A stretch of DNA of 64,000 nucleotides from Syncephalastrum monosporum B8922 (GCA_000697355.1 JNEN01001165.1:1-64000), one strand, 5' to 3'; positions 46,476-58,913 are shown, numbered from the stretch's first letter. The notes: generated by a model from the sequence alone, not told the origin. Numbers and translations are program-made.

Positions 46476-47676
46476 TCAGAACGAACGTATGATGTCTGCA
46501 GTTCCTCTCTCCCCTCTTCGGCTGCTGAGGCCTCCTCCACAATAGGAATTCAGCAGCACTTGATGCCTCGCAACAAAAACGGGACTGACACCTGAGTCCT
46601 TGACTGGATTGGAAACATGTAAGCAGAGGCCCTGAAGGTGGATTGAGCTTTGACCAACATGTCGAGCGAATTCAGTGGACATTACAGCCGTAAACTCCGT
46701 CTCTGAAGGATGATATCTAAACACATATGGGTGGTCAATGAAATTGCGACCATATTCCATTCCCCACAAACTACTGTTTCTTCTGCTTAGCGTAAGGTAC
46801 CTGCGTGCTTCATACCCCCATATCACTTCAAAAAAATCTCGGTAAAAAGTTGTAGGATGCGGTTGGGGGGGTGGAAGACCAAGCTGAACAGGGTACAAAA
46901 GGTATGCGAACGAGTGGATTGTCTATTATACACATGCACTACAAATAATCAAACATCTATAATGATAAAAGTCGTTGCACTGCTGTCTAGAGTCCATATA
47001 CTTGCTTACGTTAGTGAATGCTTAAAGATTGATATTCGAACCAACAGCATCAAGATACTTTATTCCACCATTCATAGAGCAATCTAGAACAAATTACATT
47101 CGTACCTGAGCGTCTATTTTCGGCGACCTTTTCTTTTTTATTCACTTTACAGTAGGTGGAAAGAATGCTGGTTGTGATAGTAATCATAAGTAAACGCATG
47201 GCCCCCGACACTCTATTTTGATGCATAGCTGGAAACAGAATGGAAATGATACCACCTACCATACTTTTGCTTTTCCACTTCCGTGTGAACGAACCGTCTG
47301 CGTGTCCAAGTGTCAAGATATGAATCGACCTAAAACATTAAGAAAAAAATTCAATTCAATGCGTAGCACGTGTCCCCAGTTGGGGAGATGGGCATACGCT
47401 CACAATGCTTGAAGAAAGAACCGGATAGACATATTCTCTCAGACACGTCTGATTGAATGTATATGCCCATAATGATAATTAATCCCTATACTTACGGGTG
47501 ACAGTGTCAATGGACCTGTACACAGTTGTCCTTTTTTCAACGAGCCAAAGACGAGTACGAGCATTGTAGCTCCTCTTGAACTTTAGTGCCGGCCAATGCA
47601 CAGACCAATTCTCCCGCACCCGATCAACTACAGTAAAGCGTGCGTTGTCACCGGCTATAACTATCCGCTGTGTCAT
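46476..47676 (-). pseudogene. Decayed multi-exon gene, possibly F-box/WD-like
   Basis: Coding-like blocks on the minus strand: 47499-47676 (MTQRIVIAGDN, VRENWSVHWPALKFKRSYN, then a gtaagt donor); about 47260-47328 after a ttttag acceptor (VDSYLDTWTRRRFVHTE); a short block ending near 47107 at a gtacga donor; and 46476-46898 (EVIWGYEARRYLTLS, SLWGMEYGRNFIDHPYVFRYH, GVSPVFVARHQVLLNSY). The order is compatible with one gene, and the first two blocks recall the segment between an F-box and WD repeats. However, blocks 1 and 2 do not join in frame with the visible splice sites, and I cannot connect the later ones cleanly. A degraded gene fits best; a diverged live gene with unusual splicing is the alternative. 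The family call is a guess. Confidence 0.35.
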
Positions 47677-48947
47677 CGACTTAAATGCCTTTTACCAGCA
47701 CTGACGACTGTGCGCAGATCGGAACTGCTCTTGTTCTTCGCTTGGAGCGCACGCGAACTCTAAGTTCATGCAAGGTAAAAGTTCTCAAATTGTACGCGAC
47801 GTTTCAACATTCCTTTTTGTTACAGCCAACTGCGGCAGACTTGTCCCGAACTCACCACGTCTAATGAATACATGACAACTCCACAGGCTCAGCCAAATAG
47901 CTATACTATCCTCAGATGCGGCTCTGTGGCTCCCGACTGCTGTCTGAAGCCGTCCTTGTGAAGAGGCACAGCTCGTTTTTGCTTGATTGCGGAGCCCTGC
48001 GGCCGTGAGCTTTTATCCTGACCTTCTGTGAGCAGCAGCCTGCCGTTTTTTTTTTTTTCTTTCTTGTGTCAGTCCCTAAAGTACCCGGCATCTGTGAACT
48101 AATGTCATTCGAAAAACAGAGCGCTCGTATAAGCTATAGAAAGCATATTGAGTTATGCTTTCTTTGCAGGTAAACAGAACTTACGTCCGGCTCCTCCCTT
48201 TCAGAAAACGTCTGTTATAGTCTGAAAGGACCTTTTCCTAAAAAAAAAAGTTCGATTCGAATAACCGAGTTATAGAGCCTGAAAACTTGGAGCATTGCGA
48301 GTAGTTTTTTAGAGACAAAGATGACTCGAGCTTTTGCTCCGTCTAGCTACAAGGATAGTGAGGAAGCAAAATGATTTAGTTGACCTACTAACAAAGTGGG
48401 GTCTTTTGGGCCCAATTGTATTCGGCTTAAACTGAGCTATCATACACACTTTTTTGGGTTCCCTTTTACCCCATTGCCTTTAGTATCTCAGGATATAAAT
48501 GATCTCAATTAGAATCTTACTTGATCTTACATAGGCGAGTGATATGCACTATTCACATACACTATCCCAAAAACGCTACGCGTTGCTGTTCGCTAACTTA
48601 TGTATAAAAGTGTCGTCGCTGTCCGAGGTACAGCTGGAAGACACGTACCGAATACGTTTTGGATGCCACTGGCGTAGCGAGTGAGTAGGCGGGGTACAAC
48701 CCCTCTTATTAAAGCTCCACGAGAATGCGATGGGCTCAGTTACATACACTCTACCATTTCAGATACGTTGAAGCGCTGTCATGGGTTGGATAGAGCCATT
48801 CAGGGGCAGCGGCAATGATTCTGTGTATAGTTAGTTTCTGGATATCGGAAATCAATCACTGGATGACCATTTTTCTCTTTTCTGGTGAATAGAATGGAAT
48901 CAAAAAGAAATGCCTGTCCGTCATTTTTTAATTTTCTTCCCGCAGCC
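47677..48947. other. Intergenic
   Basis: No gene supported. Holds the upstream region of the WW-domain gene; a plausible 5'-UTR intron acceptor (ttttcttcccgcag) ends at 48945, two bases before its ATG. AT-rich elsewhere with short T and A tracts. Confidence 0.5.
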
Positions 48948-49664
48948 ATGAGTAGCAAAGACCCAAAAAGCCCTACGCCTGATACTCGAGAAGAAGAAAA
49001 CACAGAGAAAACGACGCAGGACGTCCAAGTCAACAAAGACGAAGCACCGTCCTCTCCATCGTCGAGTGATCCGCACGTAGACACCCGAAAAGAAGAAGGA
49101 CAGAACGACACATCCAAAGAATCCACAGCGGATCCGTCCGACGATCGTTCAGCAACAGCAGAGGACAAAAAGGAAGACACAAAGGAGGAGGCACCGGCGG
49201 GATCATGGGCAGCAGCATGGAACGATCAGTACCAGACGTACTACTGGTGGAACACGGTTACCCAGGAAACCACCTGGGAGAATCCCTACGAGACGGGCCG
49301 GGCTGTCGCGCCTCTGCCACCGTCCGAAGGCGAATCACCTGTACCGCAAGAATCAAGCGATGGGGCACAGCTCCCGCCGCAGACGTATGCCTACCAGGCC
49401 TACTTTAACACACGTACCGGCAAATTCCAGGCCGCGAGCGACGTCGATCGTCTGAATCCCGAGCGCATGTCCATCGAGAATCGGGCCAAGCGGCAAATGC
49501 AGTACTACTTTGATGTCGACGCTTATACCGAACAGCGGAACCAGGAACGCATGGCTGCCCAGGCAGGCCAAAAGCGACCGCTCACCAAACGCGATATCGA
49601 ACGCTTCAAGAAAGCCAAGCATGAAAAGAAGATGAAACGCGCGCGAGAATGGCTGTGCGATTGA
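48948..49664 (+). CDS. WW-domain protein
   Basis: Protein of 238 aa in one coding exon; function unknown. The start (MSSKDPKSP) lies two bases after a strong intron acceptor (ttcttcccgcag), so the 5' UTR is probably spliced; upstream in-frame Met codons are then intronic. The N-terminal third is highly charged and Ser/Thr/Glu-rich. One WW domain (about 84-115) has both tryptophans and the central aromatics (SWAAAWNDQYQTYYWWN ... TTWENP), expected to bind Pro-rich ligands. The C-terminus has FNTRTGKFQ, NRAKRQMQYYFDVDAY and a basic Lys-rich end with EWLCD; I recall similar C-termini in uncharacterised fungal WW proteins but cannot confirm. The basic tail suggests nuclear location. Convergent with the TAF2 gene, 212 bp between the stop codons. 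Confidence 0.88.
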   Translation: MSSKDPKSPTPDTREEENTEKTTQDVQVNKDEAPSSPSSSDPHVDTRKEEGQNDTSKESTADPSDDRSATAEDKKEDTKEEAPAGSWAAAWNDQYQTYYWWNTVTQETTWENPYETGRAVAPLPPSEGESPVPQESSDGAQLPPQTYAYQAYFNTRTGKFQAASDVDRLNPERMSIENRAKRQMQYYFDVDAYTEQRNQERMAAQAGQKRPLTKRDIERFKKAKHEKKMKRAREWLCD

Positions 49665-49876
49665 AAAAAAAAAAAAAAAAAAAGTTCAAAGAACCTGATA
49701 ACTTTTTCCTTGTTTTTCTTTTTCATTATGTAAACCAATCTTTTCTCATTGTTTTGTTTGTGGAAAAGTTTGAGGGAAAAGCAATCGTATGTACAAAGTA
49801 GAACAATAAAAAGAAGAAAGAAAAAAGAAAGGAAGGAAGGAAGAAAGCGAGACGAAAGCAAAGAAAAGATAGAGAG
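49665..49876. other. Convergent intergenic WW / TAF2
   Basis: Shared 3' region of two convergent genes, starting with an A run right after the WW-gene stop (49664-49683). AATAAA-like sequence at about 49805. Confidence 0.6.
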
Positions 49877-52800
49877 CTATGACTCGTTGATCTTGGGTCG
49901 CTTGGACGGATCATAATAGTCATCATACTCGTCGTCGTATTGCTGGAAACCCCGTTTACCGTCCGAGGTAAGCAAGCCATGGGCGGGCGGCATGAGCTGC
50001 ACCGGCGCCTCCTCGGCAGGCGGCATCACGACCGGTGCGGGCGGGGGTACCTTGCTCAGCGCATCGCTGGTCTTGAGCGCCTTGGCTGCACAGAGCTTGT
50101 TGAACTCGTTCTCGAGCTCAATGCCCATCTGGTACACCACGTCGTCCGGCAGATTGAACGTGTAGCAGTTGATAAATACCTGCTCCGCGTCCTTGAGCAG
50201 CTGGGCTGGCTCGGTATACTTGCCCTGTTCAAACTTGGTGCGCATCGTGCCGAAATCCATCGGATGCTTGATAATGTCAAAGTAAGTCGGCACCTGGAGC
50301 AAGACAGGGTCGACGGGGGCGCCAAACGCATAGTAATGCGGATGGTTCTGAAGTTTGTCGAGCACCTGCTTGTATTTGCGCAGCTCGGCCTTGGCCCCGC
50401 TTGCTTTACTGGAGCCAGAGGCTTTGCTGCTGCCCGAAGGGGTGGGACGCTTGGTCGCAGGGGATGCAGACGACGATGCTGCTCCTGCTGCTGCTGCTGC
50501 TGCTGGACTCGCAGCAGGCGGTACTTGCTGTTGCTGTTGCTGGCGCACCTGCTCTTCCTTCTTTTGCAGCGCAGGCATCTCCTTATTGAGCAGCTTTTCA
50601 AGCACCTTGGCATTCTGCGACACCGGGTGGTCAAAGCCGTTGAAGGTGTAGCAGTTGGTCAACATGAGCCGGATATCATTCTCAAACTCCTTGACCGTCC
50701 TGTACTCGCCTCGCTTCAGCTTCGCTTCCCTGGTATAGAAGAATATTAAGTTTGCTATCTATGGCAATGACTTTGCAAGGTCTTACACTGTGCTTAGATC
50801 CATCGGCTTCTTGATAATCATCGGATAATGCGGAATACCGAGCGCGATGGGGTCGACGGGCTGCAAGAAAGCGAAGGCCATCTGGTGGTTCATGAATTTG
50901 GAGAGCAGCGACTCGACCTTGGCCTTGACCTGCGGGGCCATCGTCTTGGGTTCCTTTGGCGACACCGGCGCGGGTGAAGGAACCGAGGCGGGCGTGCTTG
51001 CGGCAGGCGTCGCCGGAGCAGGACTCGCTGAAGTTGCAGAAGGCGCCGAAGCTGCAGGCGTCTTGGTGCTGCTGCTACCGCTCGGCTTACTGGGTGTCTT
51101 GGCCTTGGACGGCGTCTTGGCGCTCGTACTGGCAGCAGGCATATGGGTCGGGGTGGATGCCTTGGGCGATGCGCGCGCGGGCGACGCCGCGGCTGCGTCC
51201 TTCACCCGGTGCCGTAGCTCCTTGCCGATATTGCTATTGTAGTACTTTTCGAGCCGCTTGCCTTGCTCGTACGCAAACGTCGTCGGCCGGTTGTACGCAA
51301 AGCAGTTGGCAAACACGAGCCGGATATCGGCATCCACGTCCCGCAGATCGGTGTACTTGCCCGACGCGATCCGCTCCGCGATGGTCCTCAGGTCCATCGG
51401 CTTGGCAACCACCTTGAAGTAGTCCGGCAGAGCCTCTGCGTCGACGGGCTCCCGGAAGAAGAGCGACGCGTCGTGGGCCAAGAGCTTCGTGACGACCTTG
51501 GTCACGAGCGCAAAGTCGTCTCCGACCAGCATGTGTGGCTCGCCAAACTGCTGCCGCCAGAGCTCGTTGAACAGCGTTTCCACTTCCTTGGCCTGCTGTC
51601 CGATCCAGGACGTCACATCGTTGAAGCGGTAGCAGTTCCAAAAGATGAGGCGCGTCGTGTGCTCAAATTCACCCACGGTCGCAAAGTCGCTCTCGTCGAG
51701 CTTCCGCCGCAGCGTGCCGAGGTCCATGGGCTTCTTGATGATTTCATAGTACTGCGGGATGTTGGGGTCGACCGGGTCGTAGAAGGGCGGTGCGGCCGGA
51801 TGCTGCCACAGCTTGTCGAGGATACGGGCGCAGTGTTGCTTGTTCTCCTCGGTCATGCTGGCACTGACCGCCCCGTTCACCTTGGCTTCTTTGGAGACAG
51901 CCTTGGCCTGGGCAGGCGCACCCGGCGCGGCGGCCTGTTTCGCGGGCGCTGGCTTGTTCTGCGCCTTGGGCTGCGGCGCTTTGGGAGGGGGGGTCGGCTT
52001 GGAGGGCGGTTCAGAAGCCTTGGCGGCTGTGGGCTGTTTGGCCTGCGCGGGCGACGGCGCCGGTTTGGGCGGTTTGGCAGGCGGCTGCTGTGCGGGCTGC
52101 GTCTGTTTCGACTGCGCAGGACTGGCAGTGGCAGGCTTGGCAGGAGGGCGATGGTTGGGTTTCGCAGGCTGCGTGGGCGAGGCCGTTTGGGCCGGGGAAG
52201 CAGAGGCAGTCGCCTTGGATGGCGTCGAGGTAGGCGTGATAGATGGAGCGGAGGAAGAGGATGGCTGCGGTTTGTGGGAGGCTTTGGCTTTGGGAGGCGA
52301 GGCATGCTTCTTGTCACCAAAGTACTGCCGCCATGCCCGGGTATAGTCTTCTTTGAGAAGCATGCCTTTCTGGTAGACATAGGACGGCGGTGCGTTGAAC
52401 GAGAAGCAATTGTTGAACATGAGCTGCATATCCGCATCAAAATCGCTCGCGGACGCGTATTTGTTCTGCTTGAGATTGGTGCGGATCGTGCCCAGGTCCA
52501 TGGGATGCTTGATCATAGTAAAGTAGTGCGGGATGCCCTGCTTGATTGGATCCACGGGTTGCATAAACTCGTACGCGTGCTCGCTTTCGATCGTGCGCGC
52601 CAGGACGGCAATGCATTTTTCTCTGGGCGTCTTTTCGCGCTCGACCTTGGGCTCGGCTGGCTTGGGCGGCAGCGGCGAAGGCGTTGGCGTGGCGGCCGAC
52701 GCGGTCGCGGTCGTTGTCGTTGTCGTGGCGGGTGCTGCTGTTGCTGCCACCGGCGTCGGTGCCGCTGCAGGGGCGTGGACCACCGTGGTGCCCTCGGGTA

Positions 52801-55800
52801 CGGAGGGCTCCGGCCGGGTATGCGCGATGGTGGTGCCCTCCGGCATCGATCTACCATCCTGAGCCGCCTTTTCGTTCTCCTTGTCCAAGATGGCCTGGAG
52901 TTCTTTCTCAAACACAGTCTCGAGGGCCTGACCCTCGTCATACACGAACGTGCCCGGGCCATTGTACGCGAAACAGTTGTTGAGCATCAGGCGAACGTCG
53001 TCCTCGAGCTCGGTAAACTTGGTGTACTCGCTCGACTCGAGCTTTTCCCGGATACGACGCAGATCCATTGGGTGTCTAGACACAGAGAAGAGGGGGGGGG
53101 GGGGAGCGAGAGGTGAGTAATGCATAAAAGAAAGAAGTCACTTTCTCCAACTCACTTGATAATCTTGTAGTAATCAGGCGCGCCATCATTGACCTCGTCC
53201 ACAGGCTGCATAAACGGTGCCGCTGAGCGGTGCCGCTGGAGTTTGCCCAGCAATCGACGGCACTTTTTGAACTCGCTGAGAGACATGTTATCCGGCTTGC
53301 GGGTTGACAGCTTGGGTACGGTGGGCGTGGCGGATTTCTCTGGAGCCACAGCAGGTACCGGCACCGGGTGCTTGGTGGATTCGACCGATACAGGTTTCTT
53401 TTCCGTCTTGCCGTTGATCTCCTTTTGCTTGTCTTTTGTAGGCCCAGGCAAGGGCTGCTGCTGTTGTTGTTGCTGCTGCTGCTGTTTCGGCTTGTTAAGC
53501 TTGAGGATAGGCGGAGAAGGAGTCGGCGGTTCAGAAACGTCTTCTGGAATATCCTGCACCTGGAAAAGAAAAATGATAAATCAGATGGACTGATCAAGCA
53601 GAAAAAAAGGAAGGCTTTCTGCATGACTTTTTTTTTTTTGGCTTACCATCAAGGCTGGCATACGGATGGTCACCTTAAGACCAACGTCGGCAGGCTTGAA
53701 GAGGTATTCACAGATCTGAAGTAGGTTCTTGCGGATGCAATGATCAAGTGCAACGCTCTTGCTCGTACTAGTAAAGACGAAAGGTGAGACACACCCTCCC
53801 CGGCTATCCCCCCAACTTGGACTCACTTGAGAAGATTCCAGAGGTCCTGTTGGAGCTCTGTGTTGTTCTCGAATTGCTTGCGCAGGTTTTCGAGGTTGGC
53901 GATTTCCTCGGATTCCGCGGTCTTGCCCATCTTCCAGCGATCCTCTTCGAGGGGCGCCCGGCCCTCTTCTTCGGCAAACTCTTCGACATAGCGATTCTGG
54001 AATACGTCTGCCTTTTCCTTCATGGCAGGGCCGAGCCAGGCCAGCATCGCGCGTGTGACGTAATGCGAGACATGTGCGCACGGATCATTGACAATAATGC
54101 TCAAGAGATACTCCACGAGCTTATTGTCGTTCAGACCGCGCAGGACGATCAAGCTGTCGAGCGCGCACAGGCGGATGCCAAGATAATTGCCGTACCTATT
54201 CCGTTTGTGAGTAGGGGCATACTACCTTTCGCGCCTGCTCTCATTTACCTCGTGTATTGGACAAATAGACTCCAGTCGGGTTTGATAATGTCATTGAGCA
54301 TCAGCTTCGTGAGAGTCTAATCACACGTCATTAGCAAGAAAAGACAAAAAAAAAAAAAAAGCCAGGCTCGGTAATCACAACGTTTACCTTTAAGCAGCTC
54401 ATGGTGACCACGTTGTGATAGGTGGGAATGACGCAATCCAAGGTACGGAACCGCTCAATCTCAGACACGGCTGCCTCGAGCAGCTTTTCGTTTTCCGGGT
54501 CATCCTCTTCCATGCCGTCGACAATATCCTGGGTGGGTATAAAGGCGTCGCCGAGGGTAGAGATGATGGTCGCAATGTAGTAGCCATCCGAGAACTCATT
54601 ACCGATATTGTCATTGTACTTGAGTAGATCCAGCAAGAACTGGCGCACCTTAGCCGGCGTGCGGCCGTACGGGTCGCGGACCTGAGAAAACGCAATGACG
54701 ACCCCTTTCTGGACAAAGTAGTCCGGCAACGTGGAAAAGTTGTTGGGCTTCGGGATCACGGGTGCGAGCGGGATATGCGTAACGCTATCGAGCTGACTTG
54801 GCTGGGTCGGGAAGCAGAACCGCGCCACGAACATTTTGTACAGTTGGTGGAGGCCGACGTAATCCAGCGCTGCACCGCCACACTAATAAAAAAACAGACA
54901 TTGATGGATCAGTTATCCGAACGAGAAGGATGCGAGGGGTGTGTCTTACCACCGCCAAGGCATAGGCCGCCTCCATGCGGATTTTGTAAAAGCACTTTGG
55001 GTCCAGCACGGCGCGGAGCAAGCTGGTGGTCGTGGGCAGGGATGGCATGTGCTTGAGCGCCTCAATGGCCTATAAAAACACGCGTCGTAAGGCACGGCTC
55101 ACTCTTCGCTCCCAAAGCAAAAGACTTACATCGTACTGGGCCACAACATCACGGTCCTTGGTCAGCTGACCCGCCCACATATAGTCCGGCTGAGAGAACT
55201 CGATGGCGCAGAGCCATTCAAAGTCGGCGTCGAGGCGGATCCAGTCAAACATGGCACTTGCCGCACCGCTCGTATCTTCCTCGTCCTGACCCCACTCGAC
55301 GACCTTCCACTGCTCGCGCTGGACCGGGTCTTCAAACACCGGCATACCCAGGCCCAGCGCAGGAATGATGCCGAGCACGTTTGTTGTGCCACCTTCACCG
55401 TCCTCTTTTTCCGCATCCTCTTCGGCCACCGCGGCTGCGGCCGCCGCCTGCTTGGCCAAGAATCGCTTCGTGTTGCGTCGGATACGCTTGTACTTTGTGT
55501 TGAATTGGACCTCAAACTTGTGCTTGGTAGACTGGATATCGAGGATATGTTCGTACGGCGTGCCGTCGGCTTCGTGGATGCGCACGGTGAGGTTGCCGGT
55601 GAACATGGGCGCGACCATGTCGAGATAGTCGACGCCGCCTTCCATGTCGAGTGAGGGTGGTGCCTTGGTTTTGGGTGGGCCCAGGCAACTGTTTGTGTTT
55701 TCCTGCCGCATATAAAACTCGACGACCATCTTCTTGCGGTTAAAGTGGAATGAAAACTGGAACTTGGGACATCCTGAACGATAGACCCATTGGTCCGCAA

Positions 55801-58050
55801 AGGTCTTTGTGTCGAAGCCGCTGACCTTGCGGCAGAGGCGCATAAAGTAATGGGTGCCGAGCGCATTGTTGACGAGCTCGCCACTGATGGCGGAGACGAG
55901 GATCTTGGGTATCACGCGCGAGAGGCCGAGGGTAGCACCGCCCTTGCACATTCGCTTGTCGAGCATGTACAATACGAGTGGCGCTTTGAGCTCAATAAAC
56001 TCGAGGTCTTCTGGATCCAGCGGAGATGGCAAGGCCAGGTTGTACAGCGGCGGTCGGTTCACATCCAATGAACAGCAGAGCTCCATGTCCTAAGAGGTGT
56101 GTGAATAGCGATCCCGATAGCATTCCGAGTCCGTTGGTACTTACGCGCTTCATTCGTAACCGGAACTCACTGTTGCCGAGGTGACGTTTGATGAAGAGGG
56201 CACCCATAAGGTTGGCCATGCCGTAGATGAGCCAAGCATCCGCCCAGTCCTTTTGTACAATATGAATGCCAAACCACTGTTTTGCCAGCGCCAGGCTGAG
56301 TATCCGCCGTGTACTGTAGGTCTGATCAATGATCTCGGGTGGGTGCAGTAACCGCGAGCTACGAATGTCAGATTCAGTTCAGTCTTTCGTTCTCACCATC
56401 ATTTTCTTATTCATCGCTGCGCTCTTACCTGCAAATAGCGAGTGATGCACTAGAGGCGGTATCTGTCCATGCATCTTCGACAAAGACGAGTTTATAGTCC
56501 GAAAAGGGGTAGGAGCCGTACTCTTGCGCATAAAAATGCATTGCCTGATGTCCCTCGAGGGTTAATTACAATTCTTTCCATGCCAAAAAAAAAAATATAA
56601 TGCAAAGAGCCGTGATACTTACATGCATGAGAAATGAACAACTGACATTGAGCTCCTCTTCTTGACCGGGCAAGGCAAAGGCGTAGATGGTAGACATCAT
56701 GTTGATTTCGGCGAGCAGACTCTGCTGCTGGTTTTCGTCGAGGTTTGCACCGGTCAAGACTTCCTCCTGGAGCTGGGCGGGCGTCAGTTTGATGGTCTCA
56801 AAGGGGCCAATGGCAAAACCGATAAACGGCGCTGCGGTCGGGACGGGCAGATTGTAGCGCACAATCTTTTTGTTGGCATCCAAGGGATGAATGACCTGCC
56901 ACACAACGTTGAAAATAGATGAGCACACAGACACACACGCACCTACACACATAGATTTTGCTTTTTTTTTTTTTACCTGCTCCACGACTTCGCCTGAGCA
57001 GACGACCACAGTTGGGTATTCTTCCTCGTCCATCATGATATCGCCATCCCCATCCGGAGTCGCCAGCGAGCCGAGTTTGGCGGGCACAATGAATTCCATT
57101 TCCCATGTACATCGTTCATGGATACGGTCAATGCAGGGTAGCCATGCACGGGTTGCTCCGGGTAACGGCTGGCCGACGGTATAGACATGATGATACCGCT
57201 AATGCATGCAAAAGGTAATGATAGAATGAAGGAATGAATATCGAATGAATATCGACCATGTCGGAATAGGTTGCGCTTCGCTTACGTAAGGAGCTACGAT
57301 CTCATCGGGTTCGACAAAGACAAGGCCGGTTTTCGGATTTCGCAGGACAAATTCGATGCCAATGACGACGGGCGCGTAGGTTGGTGCCTTGTGCGTGGGA
57401 GCATTCTCGTCCTGCAAGTCTAAATACGGGGCGGTTCAGCATATCAGATCAGATATGATATAGAAAGCGAGCGTTCTCTTTACCTGTTTGTGAAGTGGTG
57501 CTGTGCAGATACACATCGCTTGTTAATAGGCGTGCTTCTGACTCGGACATCTAGCGAAAAGGGGGAACAGCATAAGTAAGTACAAAGAAGGTAGAGACAA
57601 ACGGAGACGGACCTGCTGAATACAGTCTGGGGGTATGGAAACGCGAAGTTCGCCCTCGTCTGCTTCTCGTAAGGCGGTAAGGTATCTGCTTTTGTAAACG
57701 TGATGATGGCCGATCGTCGAATTCGCGTCCAAGTTGAGTTCGGAAACGGGATCGCAGTACGCATGTTGGACGGGTTGGCCATTGACGGTGGTGCGAGTGA
57801 CGTCTTTTGACAGAGGGAAAAGGGTTCAATGGAGGAAAAGTGGGGGCCAATGAAAGACGAGGGAGCTTACCGAGTTGCCGACAATTGATGCGCACTGTCG
57901 TGAGTTTGTTGTGTGTAGGGTGGATCGTCAATTCTGCCGAGCCCTGAAGTCGCCGGTCTGCGTCAGAGCCCAAGTCATCTTGTACTTATTTATTATTCTA
58001 CCTTTATTTGCCGTCGACTCGGATCCACTTCTACAACGAACCGCTCATGA
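49877..58050 (-). CDS. TAF2: TFIID subunit TAF2 fused to six bromodomains (5' end incomplete)
   Basis: Very large TAF2: about 2,339 aa seen, start exon not found. Eighteen exons: 58002-58050, 57871-57943, 57613-57803, 57484-57550, 57286-57419, 56977-57198, 56623-56895, 56429-56544, 56145-56358, 55130-56089, 54950-55069, 54388-54882, 54249-54316, 53827-54195, 53647-53767, 53156-53559, 50787-53075, 49877-50729; every phase joins. The first ~1,157 aa are TAF2 (M1-aminopeptidase-like, no HExxH): HERFVVEVDPSRRQIKG, AKQWFGIHIVQKDWADAWL, then the helical repeat half ending LKVTIRMPALM. Six bromodomains follow, at roughly 53310-52870, 52620-52320, 51840-51540, 51510-51225, 50930-50580 and 50390-50070. 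Each keeps the PVD ZA-loop motif and the acetyl-lysine Asn (FAYN, FSFN, FRFN-type). Ala/Pro/Lys linkers separate them; the end is acidic then basic. BD1 and BD5 are split by introns, so the fusion is one transcript by splice logic. Confidence 0.9.
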
Positions 58051-58913
58051 CTCGTAGAAAAAACGAACAAGGGCGAGTTAGGCTTGACATGTGGGATATA
58101 GAGGATAGAATACTTATAGAGTGAAAGCCTTTTTGGGGGCGTCTCGTTGCATCACAGCTTTCGTCTCTCTCTCTCGGCAAGGCAGCAAAAAAGCACACAC
58201 TTGGGAAGCAGAGCAAAAGATCACCCTTCTTGCAGGCGGACTTGCAAATTTTACCCGTGACGCGCTGAGCGATCAAATAATTCACTCCATAACAAATTTC
58301 ATTCTTTTTTCCATTGCCATATCCAAATAAAGCTCGCATTCATTCCATCATGGAGCTCTTTACAGGAATGAATCATGATAGCCTATCATGTGTGGGAGAA
58401 ACAAAATAAAAAACCACTGCCGAACGCAACTGCGTCCGACGGTGTAGGTGTGCAGCATTGACCGAACAGCTCGCTAGTCTGCAATCATGTAGATATGGAT
58501 GTATGTGCTTTGGCAACAAACAGTGAGAAACGCCACTTTGGGGTTTATTTTACCGATCTTTGCTCGATGACAGGCAAGCTTTAGAATGCTTTTTTTTTAA
58601 GTCGATAAAGTAAAAAAAGGGAGCCAACGCCTGCATACGTGTTAGCTCAGGAACACCAGAGGACGTGCCGATCCGTGCTTCAGCAGCATAGCACGAATCT
58701 AAGCCATATACGGTATCTTATGCCATGAACCCATTCGCTGTGATGCGTTCCAACCAACTCTGGAAGGATATATGTATCTCATGTATGAGCATGTCTGCTG
58801 TGTATGCCTGGATGGATCATGTAAAAAAAATGCGATGCAAAGTTTATTTGTATATGTAAATAGGGAAAGAAAAAAGGGCAAGGAAGAGCAGAAAGAAAGA
58901 AAAAGTAAGCAGA
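58051..58913. other. TAF2 5' region and UTP5 3' flank
   Basis: The start codon exon of TAF2 must lie here. A good branch site (CTAAC) and T tract precede the acceptor at 58051, so at least one upstream exon exists, but I could not identify it with confidence. The rest, to the UTP5 stop, is AT-rich spacer. Confidence 0.5.

Noticed and set aside
48250..48272. GTTCGATTCG resembling a tRNA B box
   Set aside because: No matching A box, acceptor stem or T-stem pairing around it.
51263..53116. 617-codon open frame on the plus strand
   Set aside because: It is the antisense of the GC-rich bromodomain exon, is Arg/Gly/Leu-rich with no domain, and the minus strand reads as clear bromodomains.
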